From Streptomyces coacervatus (GTDB lineage Bacteria; Actinomycetota; Actinomycetes; Streptomycetales; Streptomycetaceae): DNA of 64,000 bases. Every line of letters starts with the position of its first letter. Position 1 is the first letter of the stretch. A program made the position numbers and the translations under genes. The notes beneath the pieces were generated by a model, which was given only the letters and a program-made list of their open reading frames with translations, was not told the DNA's origin and made no database searches. Below, piece after piece: positions 56,302-64,000 of this stretch. The DNA is taken from positions 1 to 64,000 of the forward strand of contig NZ_JARHTP010000033.1 of NCBI RefSeq assembly GCF_029223485.1, in the 5' to 3' direction.

Positions 56302-57528
56302 TTACGGGCACGATCCAAAGGAAAGGCCGTCGCCCCGCAACCCCTCCCCCAGCCTCCTGAGCCCCTCCCCGATCTCCTCCGGCGTCTGCGTCACAAAGCA
56401 CAGCCGCAGGGTCGAGCGGTCGGGGTCACCGGCGTAGAAGGGCGCCCCGGGGACGTACGCCACGTCGTGCCGCACCACCTGCGGCAGCAGCGCGGTGGTG
56501 TCGTACGACTCCGGGAGGCGGGCCCAGAGGAACATGCCACCCTCGGGCCGGGTCCAGGCCGAGCCCTCGGGCAGCGCCTCGGGCAGCCCGGCGAGCATGG
56601 CGTCCCGGCGCTCGCGGTACACGCCCGCGACCCGCGCCACATGCGCGTCCAGGTCACGGTCCGCCAAGTACCGTGCCGCCGCCAGCTGGTTGACGGTCGG
56701 GGTGTGCAGGTCGGCGGCCTGCTTGGCGACGACACAGGCACGCAGCAGTTCCCGGGGCGCCCGCAGCCAGCCCAGCCGCAGACCCGGCGCCATGACCTTG
56801 GAGAAGGAGCCGAGCAGCACGGTCCGGTCCGCCGCCTCCTCGTGGGAAGCGATCCAGGGCACCCGCTCGCCCTCGAAGCGGAGTTCGCCGTACGGATCGT
56901 CCTCGACTATCCACAGCCCCCGGCGCGCGGCCACCGCCGCCACGGCCGCCCGGCGGTCGGCCGGCATGGTGCGGCCGGTCGGGTTCTGGAACGTCGGCAC
57001 GGTGTACAGCAGCTTGGGCCGCTCCCGCACCACCAACTCCTCCAGGGCCACGGGATCGACGCCGTCGCCGTCCCCGGGCACGGCCACCACCCGCGCGCCC
57101 GCGAAGGCGAAGACCTGAAGTGCCGCCAGATAACAGGGACTTTCGACGAGGACGACGTCCCCGGGCTCCAGCAAAGCCGTCGCCAGCAGGGACAGCGCCT
57201 GCTGCGAGCCTGTGGTGACGAGAAGGTCGTCGGGGTCCGTGGCCAGGCCGCGAGCCGAGGTGCGCGCGGCGAGCGCGGCCCGCAGCGCCGGCTCGCCCTC
57301 CGTCGTGGAGTACTGCAGGGCCTGCGCGGACTCCTGAGCGAGCACCGCCCGGAAGGCGTGAGCAACCCCCTCCGCGTCGAACAGCTCCGGCGCCGGCAGC
57401 CCGCCCGCGAAGTTGATCACCTCGGGGCGGGCGGTGACGGCAAGGATGTCCCGTACCGGCGAACCGCCGATCGACCGGGCCCGCACGGCCAGCGACGGGA
57501 CGGGGGCAAAGGCGGGTGCGACGGTCAT
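56302..57528 (-). CDS. PLP-dependent aminotransferase (class I, LysN/MocR-like)
   Basis: A 408-aa fold-type I aminotransferase. INFAGGLPAPELF at about 38, TTGSQQALSLLATALLEPGD near 105, FQNPTGRTMP (Asn-Pro near 182), WIVEDDPYGELRF, the PLP Lys in LGSFSKVMAPGLRLGW near 237-252, and the substrate Arg in LRLCFV. It resembles 2-aminoadipate and aromatic/branched-chain transaminases. There is no N-terminal HTH, so it is an enzyme rather than a MocR regulator. ATG at 57528 after AAGGAG. Confidence 0.92.
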   Translation of the reverse strand: MTVAPAFAPVPSLAVRARSIGGSPVRDILAVTARPEVINFAGGLPAPELFDAEGVAHAFRAVLAQESAQALQYSTTEGEPALRAALAARTSARGLATDPDDLLVTTGSQQALSLLATALLEPGDVVLVESPCYLAALQVFAFAGARVVAVPGDGDGVDPVALEELVVRERPKLLYTVPTFQNPTGRTMPADRRAAVAAVAARRGLWIVEDDPYGELRFEGERVPWIASHEEAADRTVLLGSFSKVMAPGLRLGWLRAPRELLRACVVAKQAADLHTPTVNQLAAARYLADRDLDAHVARVAGVYRERRDAMLAGLPEALPEGSAWTRPEGGMFLWARLPESYDTTALLPQVVRHDVAYVPGAPFYAGDPDRSTLRLCFVTQTPEEIGEGLRRLGEGLRGDGLSFGSCP

Positions 57529-57894
57529 GGCACGGCTCCTTCGGCTGCGGTGACGGCGACTCGTGACCGCAGCCTAAGGATGTACGTGCTGCCTACAAGC
57601 AGGTTTCCACGATACGGACATACCGCTCCTCAGCTCCTCAGCCTTCAACTCTCCCCTGGGGCAGTGACTTCCGGCGGAACTTGCCGTCGCCCGCACCGTG
57701 ATCTCACAGGTCCCAGGCCCACGACGGCCCTCGGCGCGTCCCGGATCGAGCCCCTGGGACATGACATCCCTGCAGGTCAGAGGCCATCCCACCGCCCCAG
57801 CGTCCCGAATCGCCCGCAGACTGTGGCGCGTGGAGGCGATCAACACTCAGGCTGGGATCCCCCAGCCCACCGCCCACGGAAGGCACGTACCCTC
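57529..57894. other. Divergent promoter region without a gene
   Basis: No coding bias is seen in any frame. It must hold the promoters of the leftward aminotransferase and the rightward short lipoprotein. GTACGTGCTGCCTACAAGC near 57582 lies in the aminotransferase leader. No riboswitch was recognised. Confidence 0.5.
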
Positions 57895-58149
57895 ATGCCC
57901 GCCCGAGCCTGTCGCACCCGCCTCCTCGCCGCCACCGCCCTGGTACTCGCCGCGTTCGCACTGACGGGCTGCAGAAACGGGGAGGGCCTCCGGGACGAGG
58001 GCCCGGCAAGGACCCACGCCCTGCACGCCCCTGCCGGACACGCTGTCGCCGTGCACGCCGTTGTCGCACACACTGCTGCCGGACGGAACGCGAAGAGGCC
58101 GCCCGGTCAAGAACCGGGCGGCCTCCAGGCACAGAGGATCAGGCGTTGA
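57895..58149 (+). CDS. Short lipoprotein, probably truncated
   Basis: An 84-aa frame with lipobox FALTGC (Cys near 26) and a start typical of Streptomyces DUF4232-type lipoproteins (RACRTRLLAATALVLAAFAL, then GCRNGEGLRDEGPAR). Instead of the expected Ser-rich linker and Cys-containing domain it drifts into His/Ala repeats, runs through the DUF805 terminator hairpin and overlaps that gene's 3' end. I read it as a broken gene whose first 40 codons are real. GGAAGG lies 12 bases before the ATG. Confidence 0.45.
   Translation: MPARACRTRLLAATALVLAAFALTGCRNGEGLRDEGPARTHALHAPAGHAVAVHAVVAHTAAGRNAKRPPGQEPGGLQAQRIRR
58095..58125 (-). terminator. Perfect terminator after DUF805
   Basis: GAGGCCGCCCGGT and ACCGGGCGGCCTC form a 13-bp stem with loop CAAGA, 14 bp past the DUF805 stop. 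It also lies inside the tail of the truncated lipoprotein frame. Confidence 0.85.
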
Positions 58150-58507
58150 CCAGAGCCGCTTCCTTCGGGTTCGGGCCGTACTTGTTCTCGCCCGGCTGGC
58201 TGTCGGAGCACTGGAAGACCAGCAGGGTGATGGGACCGGCGATCGGGACGATCCCGAAGAAGATCCACCAGCCTGCGCGGCCCGTGTCGTGCAGGCGGCG
58301 GACGGTCACGGCCAGGGCGGGCAGCAGGATCGCGACGTAGAAGATGCCGGCGAGGGCCAGGACGGCCGTGACCTTCGCTCCGATGCCGATGCCGAGCAGC
58401 ACGGCGTAGATGATCCCGACGAACAGCGTGAACATCCAGTACTCCTTGCGGCGAGCGCGCCCGCTGAACACCGCGTACTTCTTCAACGCCTCGATGAACC
58501 AGCTCAC
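58139..58507 (-). CDS. DUF805 membrane protein
   Basis: A 122-aa protein with four membrane segments. Family marks: WFIEALKKYAVFSGRARRKE at the start, EYWMFTLFV, VTVRRLHDTGRAGWWIFFG and the terminal GENKYGPNP. DUF805 proteins are widespread inner-membrane proteins of unsettled role. ATG at 58507. Independent transcription unit between terminators. Confidence 0.92.
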   Translation of the reverse strand: MSWFIEALKKYAVFSGRARRKEYWMFTLFVGIIYAVLLGIGIGAKVTAVLALAGIFYVAILLPALAVTVRRLHDTGRAGWWIFFGIVPIAGPITLLVFQCSDSQPGENKYGPNPKEAALVNA

Positions 58508-58627
58508 TTGTATGTCCCCCCATGGGATCGACGTTCAGACCATCCGGAACGGATCAGGCCAGGCGCAGAAGGTATGGACCCCGCCGAGAACTCGTCAAAC
58601 CATCACGTCCGTGCAGCTCAACGCGGC

Positions 58628-58658
58628 GTGGGGCGGCTCGCGACGCGAACCGCCCCAC
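58628..58658 (-). terminator. Long hairpin downstream of hemB
   Basis: GTGGGGCGG at 58628-58636 pairs with CCGCCCCAC at 58650-58658, with an inner TCGCG-A-CGCGA stem. It is 167 bp past the hemB stop. The rest of 58508-58824 shows no gene. Confidence 0.65.
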
Positions 58659-58824
58659 CAAGGTTGACTCAATTCCGGACAGATCCATCGACGACAGCGG
58701 GGAGTTGGGGAGACGGACAACGCCCGTTCCTCCCACCGAGTTGCTTCCGTTGCCGAACCGAATGCGTTCCGATGCCGACAAGTCGCCGGTTCGAGGCCGG
58801 AACTATCCCCATCCGTTGCCGAAG

Positions 58825-59817
58825 TCAGCGCAACTTTTGCGCCACTTCGGTCGCCCAGTACGTCAGGATGTTCTGCGCACCCGCCCGCTTGATCCCCGTC
58901 AGCGCCTCCATGATCGCCCGGTCGCGGTCGATCCAGCCCTTCTCGGCGGCGGCCTCGATCATCGAGTACTCGCCGGAGATCTGGTAGGCGGCGACCGGCA
59001 CGTCCACCGCGTCCGCGACCCGCGCCAGGATGTCCAGATACGGTCCCGCCGGCTTCACCATCACCATGTCGGCGCCCTCTTCGAGGTCCAGCGCCAGCTC
59101 CCGCAGCGACTCACGCGCATTGGCGGGATCCTGCTGGTACGTCTTCCGGTCGCCCTTCAACGACGAGCCGACGGCCTCCCGGAACGGCCCGTAGAAGGCG
59201 GACGCGTACTTCACCGTATAGGCGAGGATCGCTACGTCCTCCCGCCCGATCTGGTCGAGCGCGTCGCGGACGACCCCGATCTGCCCGTCCATCATCCCGC
59301 TGGGCCCCACCACATGGGCCCCCGCATCGGCCTGGACCTGCGCCATCTCGGCGTACCGCTCCAGCGTGGCGTCGTTGTCGACGCGCCCGTCCGCGTCCAG
59401 CACCCCGCAGTGCCCGTGATCGGTCGTCTCGTCGAGACAGAGATCGGACATGACCAGAAGATCGTCCCCGACCTCGGCCCGCACATCACGGATCGCGACC
59501 TGCAGAATCCCGTCCGGGTCCGTCCCCGGCGTCCCGGCGGCGTCCTTCTTCTCCTCCTCCGGCACGCCGAACAGCATGATCCCGGAGATACCGGCCGCCA
59601 CCGCCTCGGCGGCCGCCTTCTTCAGGCTGTCGCGCGTGTGCTGGACAACGCCGGGCATGGCGGTGATCGGCACCGGCTCACTGACGCCCTCGCGCACGAA
59701 CGCCGGGAGAATGAAGTCCGCCGGGTGCAGCCTGGTCTCGGCGACCATGCGCCGCATGACGGGGGTGGTCCGCAGCCGCCGCGGCCGCGTGCCGGGGAAG
59801 GATCCGTACTTCGTCAT
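58825..59817 (-). CDS. hemB: Delta-aminolevulinic acid dehydratase (porphobilinogen synthase)
   Basis: A 330-aa HemB. Joins two ALA molecules to porphobilinogen. The metal-site segment is SDLCLDETTDHGHCG (about 121-135). Schiff-base lysines are in YTVKYASAFYGPFREA (near 200) and MVMVKPAG (near 253). The N-terminal arm RPRRLRTTPVMRRMV is present. ATG at 59817. It is on the same strand as cobA-hemD and hemC but is separated from them by a 1.75-kb segment holding an oppositely oriented gene, so it cannot be simply cotranscribed. Confidence 0.96.
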   Translation of the reverse strand: MTKYGSFPGTRPRRLRTTPVMRRMVAETRLHPADFILPAFVREGVSEPVPITAMPGVVQHTRDSLKKAAAEAVAAGISGIMLFGVPEEEKKDAAGTPGTDPDGILQVAIRDVRAEVGDDLLVMSDLCLDETTDHGHCGVLDADGRVDNDATLERYAEMAQVQADAGAHVVGPSGMMDGQIGVVRDALDQIGREDVAILAYTVKYASAFYGPFREAVGSSLKGDRKTYQQDPANARESLRELALDLEEGADMVMVKPAGPYLDILARVADAVDVPVAAYQISGEYSMIEAAAEKGWIDRDRAIMEALTGIKRAGAQNILTYWATEVAQKLR

Positions 59818-60046
59818 GCCACCTACGCTACGCCCGGCTCACAGGCACCTTTGCCGACGGTATGTCGGGCTGTACGCCGGGCCCGCGCAGCCTGCCGCCA
59901 CCCACGATGCGCCCCGCACCCGCCGGGTCCATCCTGAAATGAGCAGAGAGCCCAGAAATGGGCGAAGAGCAAGGACCGGGCCCCCGTCCCCTCGCCGCGC
60001 ACGCCTGCCGGGCTGCCTGCCTGCCTGCGCGAAGGAGGAGGACGAC

Positions 60047-61465
60047 ATGACCGCCACCCACCACCCCCCGCATCACACCCCGGACCTGTTCGCCCTGTCG
60101 GATGTCCACGGCCCCGTCCTCCGCCCCGGCGACGACGCCTACGTGGCCGAGGTCACGGGCTTCAATCTGTCCGCCTTCCACAACCCGGACGTAGTGGTCG
60201 CAGCGACCGGCGCCGACGACATCGTCACGGCGATGCGCTGGGCCGCGGCCACCGACACCCCCGTGGCCGTCCAGGCCACCGGCCACGGCGCCAACTTCCC
60301 GATCGACGGCGGCCTGCTCATCAGCACCACCCGCATGACCGACGTGACGATCGACCCGGCCGAACGCACCGCGACGGTCGCCGCCGGCGCGAGGTGGCGC
60401 CATGTCCTGGAGGCGGCCGCCCCCTACGGCCTCGCCGCCCTCAACGGCTCGTCCTCGGACGCGGGCGTCGTCGGCTACACGCTGGGCGGCGGTCTCCCCA
60501 TCCTCGGCCGGGCCTACGGCTACGCGGCCGACCGAGTCCACTCGTTCCAGGTCGTCACCCCCGACGCGACCCTGCGCACGGCGACCGCCGACACCGAACC
60601 CGACCTCTTCTGGGCGCTGCGCGGCGGCAAGGGCAACGTAGGAGTGGTCACCGAGCTGACCTTCGACCTGCTCCCGCTCACCACCATCCTGGGCGGCGGC
60701 ATCTACTTCCCCGGCGAACACGCGGAGACGGTCCTGCGCACCTGGGCCGACTGGACGACCACCCTCCCCATCCAGATGTGCAGCGCCTACACGATCCTGC
60801 GCCTCCCGCCGATCCCGCAGATCCCCGAGCCCCTGCGCGGCGGCTTCTGGGCCCGCGTCGCACTGGCCTGGACCGGCGACGCGAAGGAGGGCGAGAGCCT
60901 CCTGGCCCCCATCCGCGCGGCAGCTCCGATCACCATCGACACGGTGGAGGAAATGCCGTACGCGGCCATGGACCGCATCTACCTGGACCCGGAGGACCCG
61001 CTCCCCGCCCGCGAGGCCTGCACCCTGCTCAGGTCCTTCCCCCCGGACGCCCAGACGGCCTTCCTGGCCCAGGCGGGCCCGGCCGTCCCCGACCTCCCGC
61101 TCCTCCTGGTAGAACTCCGCCACATGGGCGGCGAACTCTCCCGCCCCGCCCCCGTCGAGGACGCCATCTGCGCCCGCGACGCCAGCTACCTCCTGGAAAC
61201 GGTCGGGGTCCTGCCTGATCCCGACACCGCAGCAGCCGTGGAATCAGCCACGACCACCCTCCACACCGCCATGGCTCCGTACGGCACGGGCCACACGATG
61301 GTCAACCTCCACGGCACCCCGGGCGACGAGCACGACCGGGCGCGGGCATGGACGGAGGAGGTCTACGCCCGCCTGAGCGAAACGAAGTCGCACTACGACC
61401 CGAGCAACTTGCTGCGCTTCGGGCACACCGTGACGGCACCCTTCAGCCCGTCCGGGGCGCACTGA
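60047..61465 (+). CDS. FAD-linked oxidoreductase (berberine-bridge/BBE type)
   Basis: A 472-aa oxidase. PCMH-type FAD domain: VVVAATGADDIVTAMRWAAA (about 48), VQATGHGANFPIDGGLLIST, where His is the likely 8-alpha FAD attachment, and GVVGYTLGGGLPILGRAYG. The Cys of bicovalent BBE enzymes is replaced in SSDAGVVGYTLGGG, so attachment should be single. BBE C-terminal motif SHYDPSNLLRFGHTV. No signal peptide. ATG at 60047 behind GAAGGAGGAGG. Substrate unknown; may be a sugar, alcohol or specialised metabolite. Confidence 0.88.
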   Translation: MTATHHPPHHTPDLFALSDVHGPVLRPGDDAYVAEVTGFNLSAFHNPDVVVAATGADDIVTAMRWAAATDTPVAVQATGHGANFPIDGGLLISTTRMTDVTIDPAERTATVAAGARWRHVLEAAAPYGLAALNGSSSDAGVVGYTLGGGLPILGRAYGYAADRVHSFQVVTPDATLRTATADTEPDLFWALRGGKGNVGVVTELTFDLLPLTTILGGGIYFPGEHAETVLRTWADWTTTLPIQMCSAYTILRLPPIPQIPEPLRGGFWARVALAWTGDAKEGESLLAPIRAAAPITIDTVEEMPYAAMDRIYLDPEDPLPAREACTLLRSFPPDAQTAFLAQAGPAVPDLPLLLVELRHMGGELSRPAPVEDAICARDASYLLETVGVLPDPDTAAAVESATTTLHTAMAPYGTGHTMVNLHGTPGDEHDRARAWTEEVYARLSETKSHYDPSNLLRFGHTVTAPFSPSGAH

Positions 61466-61486
61466 CGAGCCCGGTTCAGCCCATTT

Positions 61487-61556
61487 CAGCCCGTCCGGCG
61501 TTTGAGGACGAGGCCTTTCGGGCCGATGGGGGGTCTGGGGGCGCAGCCCCCAGGGC
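61487..61556. repeat. Dispersed Streptomyces repeat plus terminator
   Basis: CAGCCCGTCCGGCGTTTGAG, continuing GACGAGGCC, is a dispersed repeat that I recognise from many Streptomyces intergenic regions. It is followed by CTGGGGGC-GCA-GCCCCCAG (61535-61553), a tight hairpin. TTCAGCCCGTCCGG also occurs at the very end of the upstream oxidase gene (61443-61456), so the repeat edge has entered the coding sequence. Confidence 0.7.
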
Positions 61557-61574
61557 CGCGCACCCCCACACACC

Positions 61575-63278
61575 TCAGGTCGTACGACGACGCCGAGCCC
61601 CCGGCCGCCGCTCACTCGGCCGAGTAACCGCATCCCCGGCCTCCAGCGCAGCAGCCCGCCGCCGCAACCCGAAGTCGGCAAGAGCCTCCGCCAACTTGTG
61701 CACAGACGGCTCCGGAGCCATCACGTCCACCCGCAGCCCATGCTCCTCGGCGGTCTTGGCGGTGGCCGGCCCAATACACGCGATCACCGTCACGTTGTGC
61801 GGCTTGCCCGCAATACCCACCAGGTTCCGCACCGTGGACGACGAAGTGAAGAGCACCGCATCGAAGCCGCCCCCCTTGATCGCCTCCCGCGTGTCGGCCG
61901 GCGGCGGCGAGGCCCTCACGGTCCGATAGGCCGTGACGTCGTCGACCTCCCACCCGAGCTCGATCAGCCCGGCAACAAGGGTCTCCGTGGCAATATCGGC
62001 CCGCGGCAGGAACACCCGGTCGATCGGATCGAAAACAGGGTCATACGGCGGCCAGTCCTCAAGCAGCCCCGCAGCCGACTGCTCCCCACTCGGCACCAGA
62101 TCCGGCTTCACACCAAACGCAACCAGCGCCTTGGCGGTCTGCTCCCCGACCGCGGCGACCTTGATCCCCGCGAAAGCCCGGGCATCGAGCCCGTACTCCT
62201 CGAACTTCTCCCGAACCGCCTTCACGGCATTGACCGAGGTGAACGCGATCCACTCGTACCGCCCGGTGACGAGCCCCTTCACGGCCCGCTCCATCTGCTG
62301 GGGCGTCCGCGGCGGCTCGACGGCGATGGTCGGCACCTCGTGCGGTACGGCCCCGTAGGACCGCAGTTGGTCGGAGAGCGACGCCGCCTGCTCCTTCGTA
62401 CGCGGCACGAGCACCTTCCACCCGAACAGGGGCTTGGACTCGAACCACGACAGCTGGTCGCGCTGGGCGGCGGCAGAACGCTCACCGACCACGGCTATCA
62501 CCGGCCGCCCGCCCTCGGGCGAGGGCAGCACCTTGGCCTGCTTCAGCGTCTGGGCGATGGTCCCCAGGGTCGCCGTCCAGGTCCGCTGCCGCGTGGTCGT
62601 ACCGGCCACCGTCACGGTGATCGGCGTGTCCGGCTTGCGGCCGGCCGACACCAGCTCACCGGCGGCTGCACCCACGGAGTCCAGCGTCGTCGACACGACC
62701 ACGGTCCCGTCGGAGACGCCCACCTCCGTCCAGCACCGGTCCGAGGCGGTACGGGCGTCCACGAACCGCACGTCCGCGCCCTCGGCGTCGCGCAGCGGAA
62801 CACCGGCGTACGCGGGCACGCCGACGGCTGCGGCGACACCGGGCACGACCTCGAAGGGCACGCCCGCGGCGACGCAGGCGAGCATCTCCTCGGCGGCGTA
62901 CGCATCGAGTCCGGGGTCCCCGGACACCGCACGGACGACCCGCCTGCCGCTGCGTGCGGCCTCCATGACAAGATGTGCGGCATCCCGTACCGCGGGGACC
63001 CCAGCGGTTGTTGACGAGCTGTCAACAACCGCGAGCTGAGGTGTGCCCGTGCCCGGAAGCGGGTCCGACGAAGGACCCCCGTCCGTGTGCACCTCGGCGA
63101 CGCCTTGTCTGGCGTGCTGACGTACCACGTCGAGCACGTCGTGCTCGGCGACGAGGACGTCCGCGTTCGCCAGCGCCTCCACGGCGCGCAGAGTCAGCAG
63201 TCCCGGATCCCCGGGTCCGGCACCGAGGAAGGTGACGTGCCCGTGTTCAAGGCCGGCGGGAAGGGTGGTGGGGCTCAA
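61575..63278 (-). CDS. hemD: Fused uroporphyrinogen-III C-methyltransferase / uroporphyrinogen-III synthase
   Basis: A 567-aa bifunctional protein. The N-terminal SUMT-like half (about 1-250) begins VTFLGAGPGDPGLLTLRA and has RAVSGDPGLDAYAAEE and VVPGVAAAVGVPAYAGVPL. The C-terminal HemD half (about 270-530) has VLVPRTKEQAASLSDQLRSYG, WIAFTSVNAVKAV and FDAVLFTSSSTVRNLVG. HemD closes hydroxymethylbilane to uroporphyrinogen III; the SUMT half methylates it toward sirohaem/cobalamin. The TTG start at 63278 overlaps the hemC stop (TTGA). Basic tail of about 30 residues. Confidence 0.93.
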   Translation of the reverse strand: MSPTTLPAGLEHGHVTFLGAGPGDPGLLTLRAVEALANADVLVAEHDVLDVVRQHARQGVAEVHTDGGPSSDPLPGTGTPQLAVVDSSSTTAGVPAVRDAAHLVMEAARSGRRVVRAVSGDPGLDAYAAEEMLACVAAGVPFEVVPGVAAAVGVPAYAGVPLRDAEGADVRFVDARTASDRCWTEVGVSDGTVVVSTTLDSVGAAAGELVSAGRKPDTPITVTVAGTTTRQRTWTATLGTIAQTLKQAKVLPSPEGGRPVIAVVGERSAAAQRDQLSWFESKPLFGWKVLVPRTKEQAASLSDQLRSYGAVPHEVPTIAVEPPRTPQQMERAVKGLVTGRYEWIAFTSVNAVKAVREKFEEYGLDARAFAGIKVAAVGEQTAKALVAFGVKPDLVPSGEQSAAGLLEDWPPYDPVFDPIDRVFLPRADIATETLVAGLIELGWEVDDVTAYRTVRASPPPADTREAIKGGGFDAVLFTSSSTVRNLVGIAGKPHNVTVIACIGPATAKTAEEHGLRVDVMAPEPSVHKLAEALADFGLRRRAAALEAGDAVTRPSERRPGARRRRTT

Positions 63279-64000
63279 TGTGCTCGCTCCCCCATCAGAC
63301 CGGCCGCGCCCTGGGCAAGCATCTCGGCAGCGAGTTCACGGCCGAGCGCCATTGCTTGGTCGTACGTCTCGGGCACGGGACCGGTGGTGGACAGCTGCAC
63401 CGTACGAGAGCCGTCGGTGGTACCGACGACTCCCCGCAGGCGCATTTCGTTGACAATCTGCCCGTCGGCCAGAAGGTCGGCCAGCGCGCCCACAGGGGCG
63501 CTGCAGCCGGCCTCCAGGGCGGCGAGCAGTGACCGCTCGGCGGTCACGGCGGCCCGGGTGAACGGGTCGTCGAGCTCTCCGAGCGCAGCGATCAGGTCCG
63601 CGTTGTCCGCGGCACACTCGATCGCCAGTGCCCCCTGGCCGGGGGCGGGCAGAACGGTGTCGACCGACAGGAAGTCGGTCACTTCGTCGATACGGCCGAT
63701 CCGGTTGAGGCCGGCGGCGGCGAGGACGACGGCGTCCAGCTCACCGTCCCGCACATACCCGATCCGGGTATCCACATTCCCTCGTATCGGGACCGTCTCG
63801 ATGTCCAGCCCGTGGCTGCGCGCGTACGCGTTCAGCTGCGCCATGCGGCGCGGCGAACCCGTACCGATGCGCGCCCCGCGCGGCAGGTCGGTGAACTTCA
63901 GCGCGTCCCGGGCGACGATCGCGTCACGCGGGTCCTCGCGCAGCGGGACGGCGGCGAGCGCCAGTTCCTCGGGCTGCGCGGTGGGCAGGTCCTTGAGCGA
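63275..64000 (-). CDS. hemC: Hydroxymethylbilane synthase, 5' end beyond window
   Basis: The last 241 residues of HemC are visible. SLKDLPT at the edge, ARIGTGSPRRMAQL (the PBG-binding Arg pair), RGNVDTR, LPAPGQGALAIE and AALEAGCSAPVGA, whose Cys holds the dipyrromethane cofactor. Polymerises four porphobilinogens to hydroxymethylbilane for the coupled HemD. The frame is open to position 64000; the start lies outside. Confidence 0.95.
   Translation of the reverse strand, partial: SLKDLPTAQPEELALAAVPLREDPRDAIVARDALKFTDLPRGARIGTGSPRRMAQLNAYARSHGLDIETVPIRGNVDTRIGYVRDGELDAVVLAAAGLNRIGRIDEVTDFLSVDTVLPAPGQGALAIECAADNADLIAALGELDDPFTRAAVTAERSLLAALEAGCSAPVGALADLLADGQIVNEMRLRGVVGTTDGSRTVQLSTTGPVPETYDQAMALGRELAAEMLAQGAAGLMGERAH

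Noticed and set aside
56188..58149. 653-codon open frame on the plus strand
   Set aside because: Most of it is antisense to the aminotransferase gene; only its last 85 codons contain a lipoprotein-like start.
58750..58810. T-arm-like sequence GCCGGTTCGAGGCCGG suggesting a tRNA
   Set aside because: The last stem pair is mismatched and no acceptor-stem partner, D arm or anticodon arm can be found at tRNA distances.
59828..61123. 431-codon open frame on the minus strand linking hemB and hemD
   Set aside because: It is antisense to the FAD-linked oxidase, whose frame has a strong ribosome site and the family motifs.

Overview
The window looks like chromosomal DNA of a Streptomyces (or a very close relative). 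It is very GC-rich with GC-ending codons. It has GTG/TTG starts, rare TTA leucine codons, several repeat types that I recognise as dispersed in Streptomyces genomes, a class I lysyl-tRNA synthetase beside argS, and a hemC / cobA-hemD / hemB haem block.

Left third (1-24.9 kb) is mostly accessory. A VOC protein and a divergent WYL regulator come first. Bases 1857-9827 hold a candidate defence region: a TTA-containing unknown protein facing a leftward set of NERD-domain nuclease, 1523-aa SF1 helicase with a C-terminal Vsr/DUF559-like nuclease, and a tightly coupled 319-aa protein with a HEPN-like RHYRNLVH motif. Bases 10.2-17.2 kb hold a graspetide-type RiPP locus: precursor (tgmA), ATP-grasp ligase (tgmB) and PIMT-like methyltransferase (tgmC), with stop/start overlaps throughout. 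YdcF, WbqC and flavoprotein genes follow, and ATPase, XRE and HD genes lie upstream. The XRE gene is split by one in-frame TGA. A replication-type HTH gene, a three-gene secreted-protein operon (one member resembling aerolysin/MTX2 pore formers, one an orphan osmoprotectant-type binding lipoprotein) and a giant HTH-STAND-WD40 protein complete this part.

Middle (24.9-45.8 kb): a GH32 fructosidase gene diverges from a lacI-binding protein-permease-permease operon across a LacI-type operator, and so probably forms one oligosaccharide uptake and hydrolysis system. Then come a two-component system, an AraC regulator, an MFS exporter with a promoter that predicts a leaderless mRNA, a quinone-oxidoreductase-like gene with a divergent HxlR regulator, a 181-bp palindromic MITE-like element bounded by CTAG, a MarR regulator, a YnfA-like protein, an SDR, a 50-aa membrane protein, a phosphatase-GNAT fusion, rtcB, two DUF3558-like lipoproteins and a DUF2637 protein.

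Right third (45.8-64 kb): lysS and argS diverge. Three wall-related genes follow, two of them HTH-membrane-exported-domain proteins. Then come a truncated P-loop ATPase fragment, an anti-sigma-type ATPase, a LuxR regulator divergent from a second pore-former-like secreted protein and a lipoprotein, DUF4253, a 20-aa membrane micro-ORF, an aminotransferase, a broken lipoprotein and DUF805. The haem genes end the window, with a FAD-linked oxidase gene inserted on the opposite strand between hemB and cobA-hemD. hemC runs off the right edge.

All calls rest on reading motifs, overlaps and hairpins by eye. No database search was possible, so family names are recognitions from memory.
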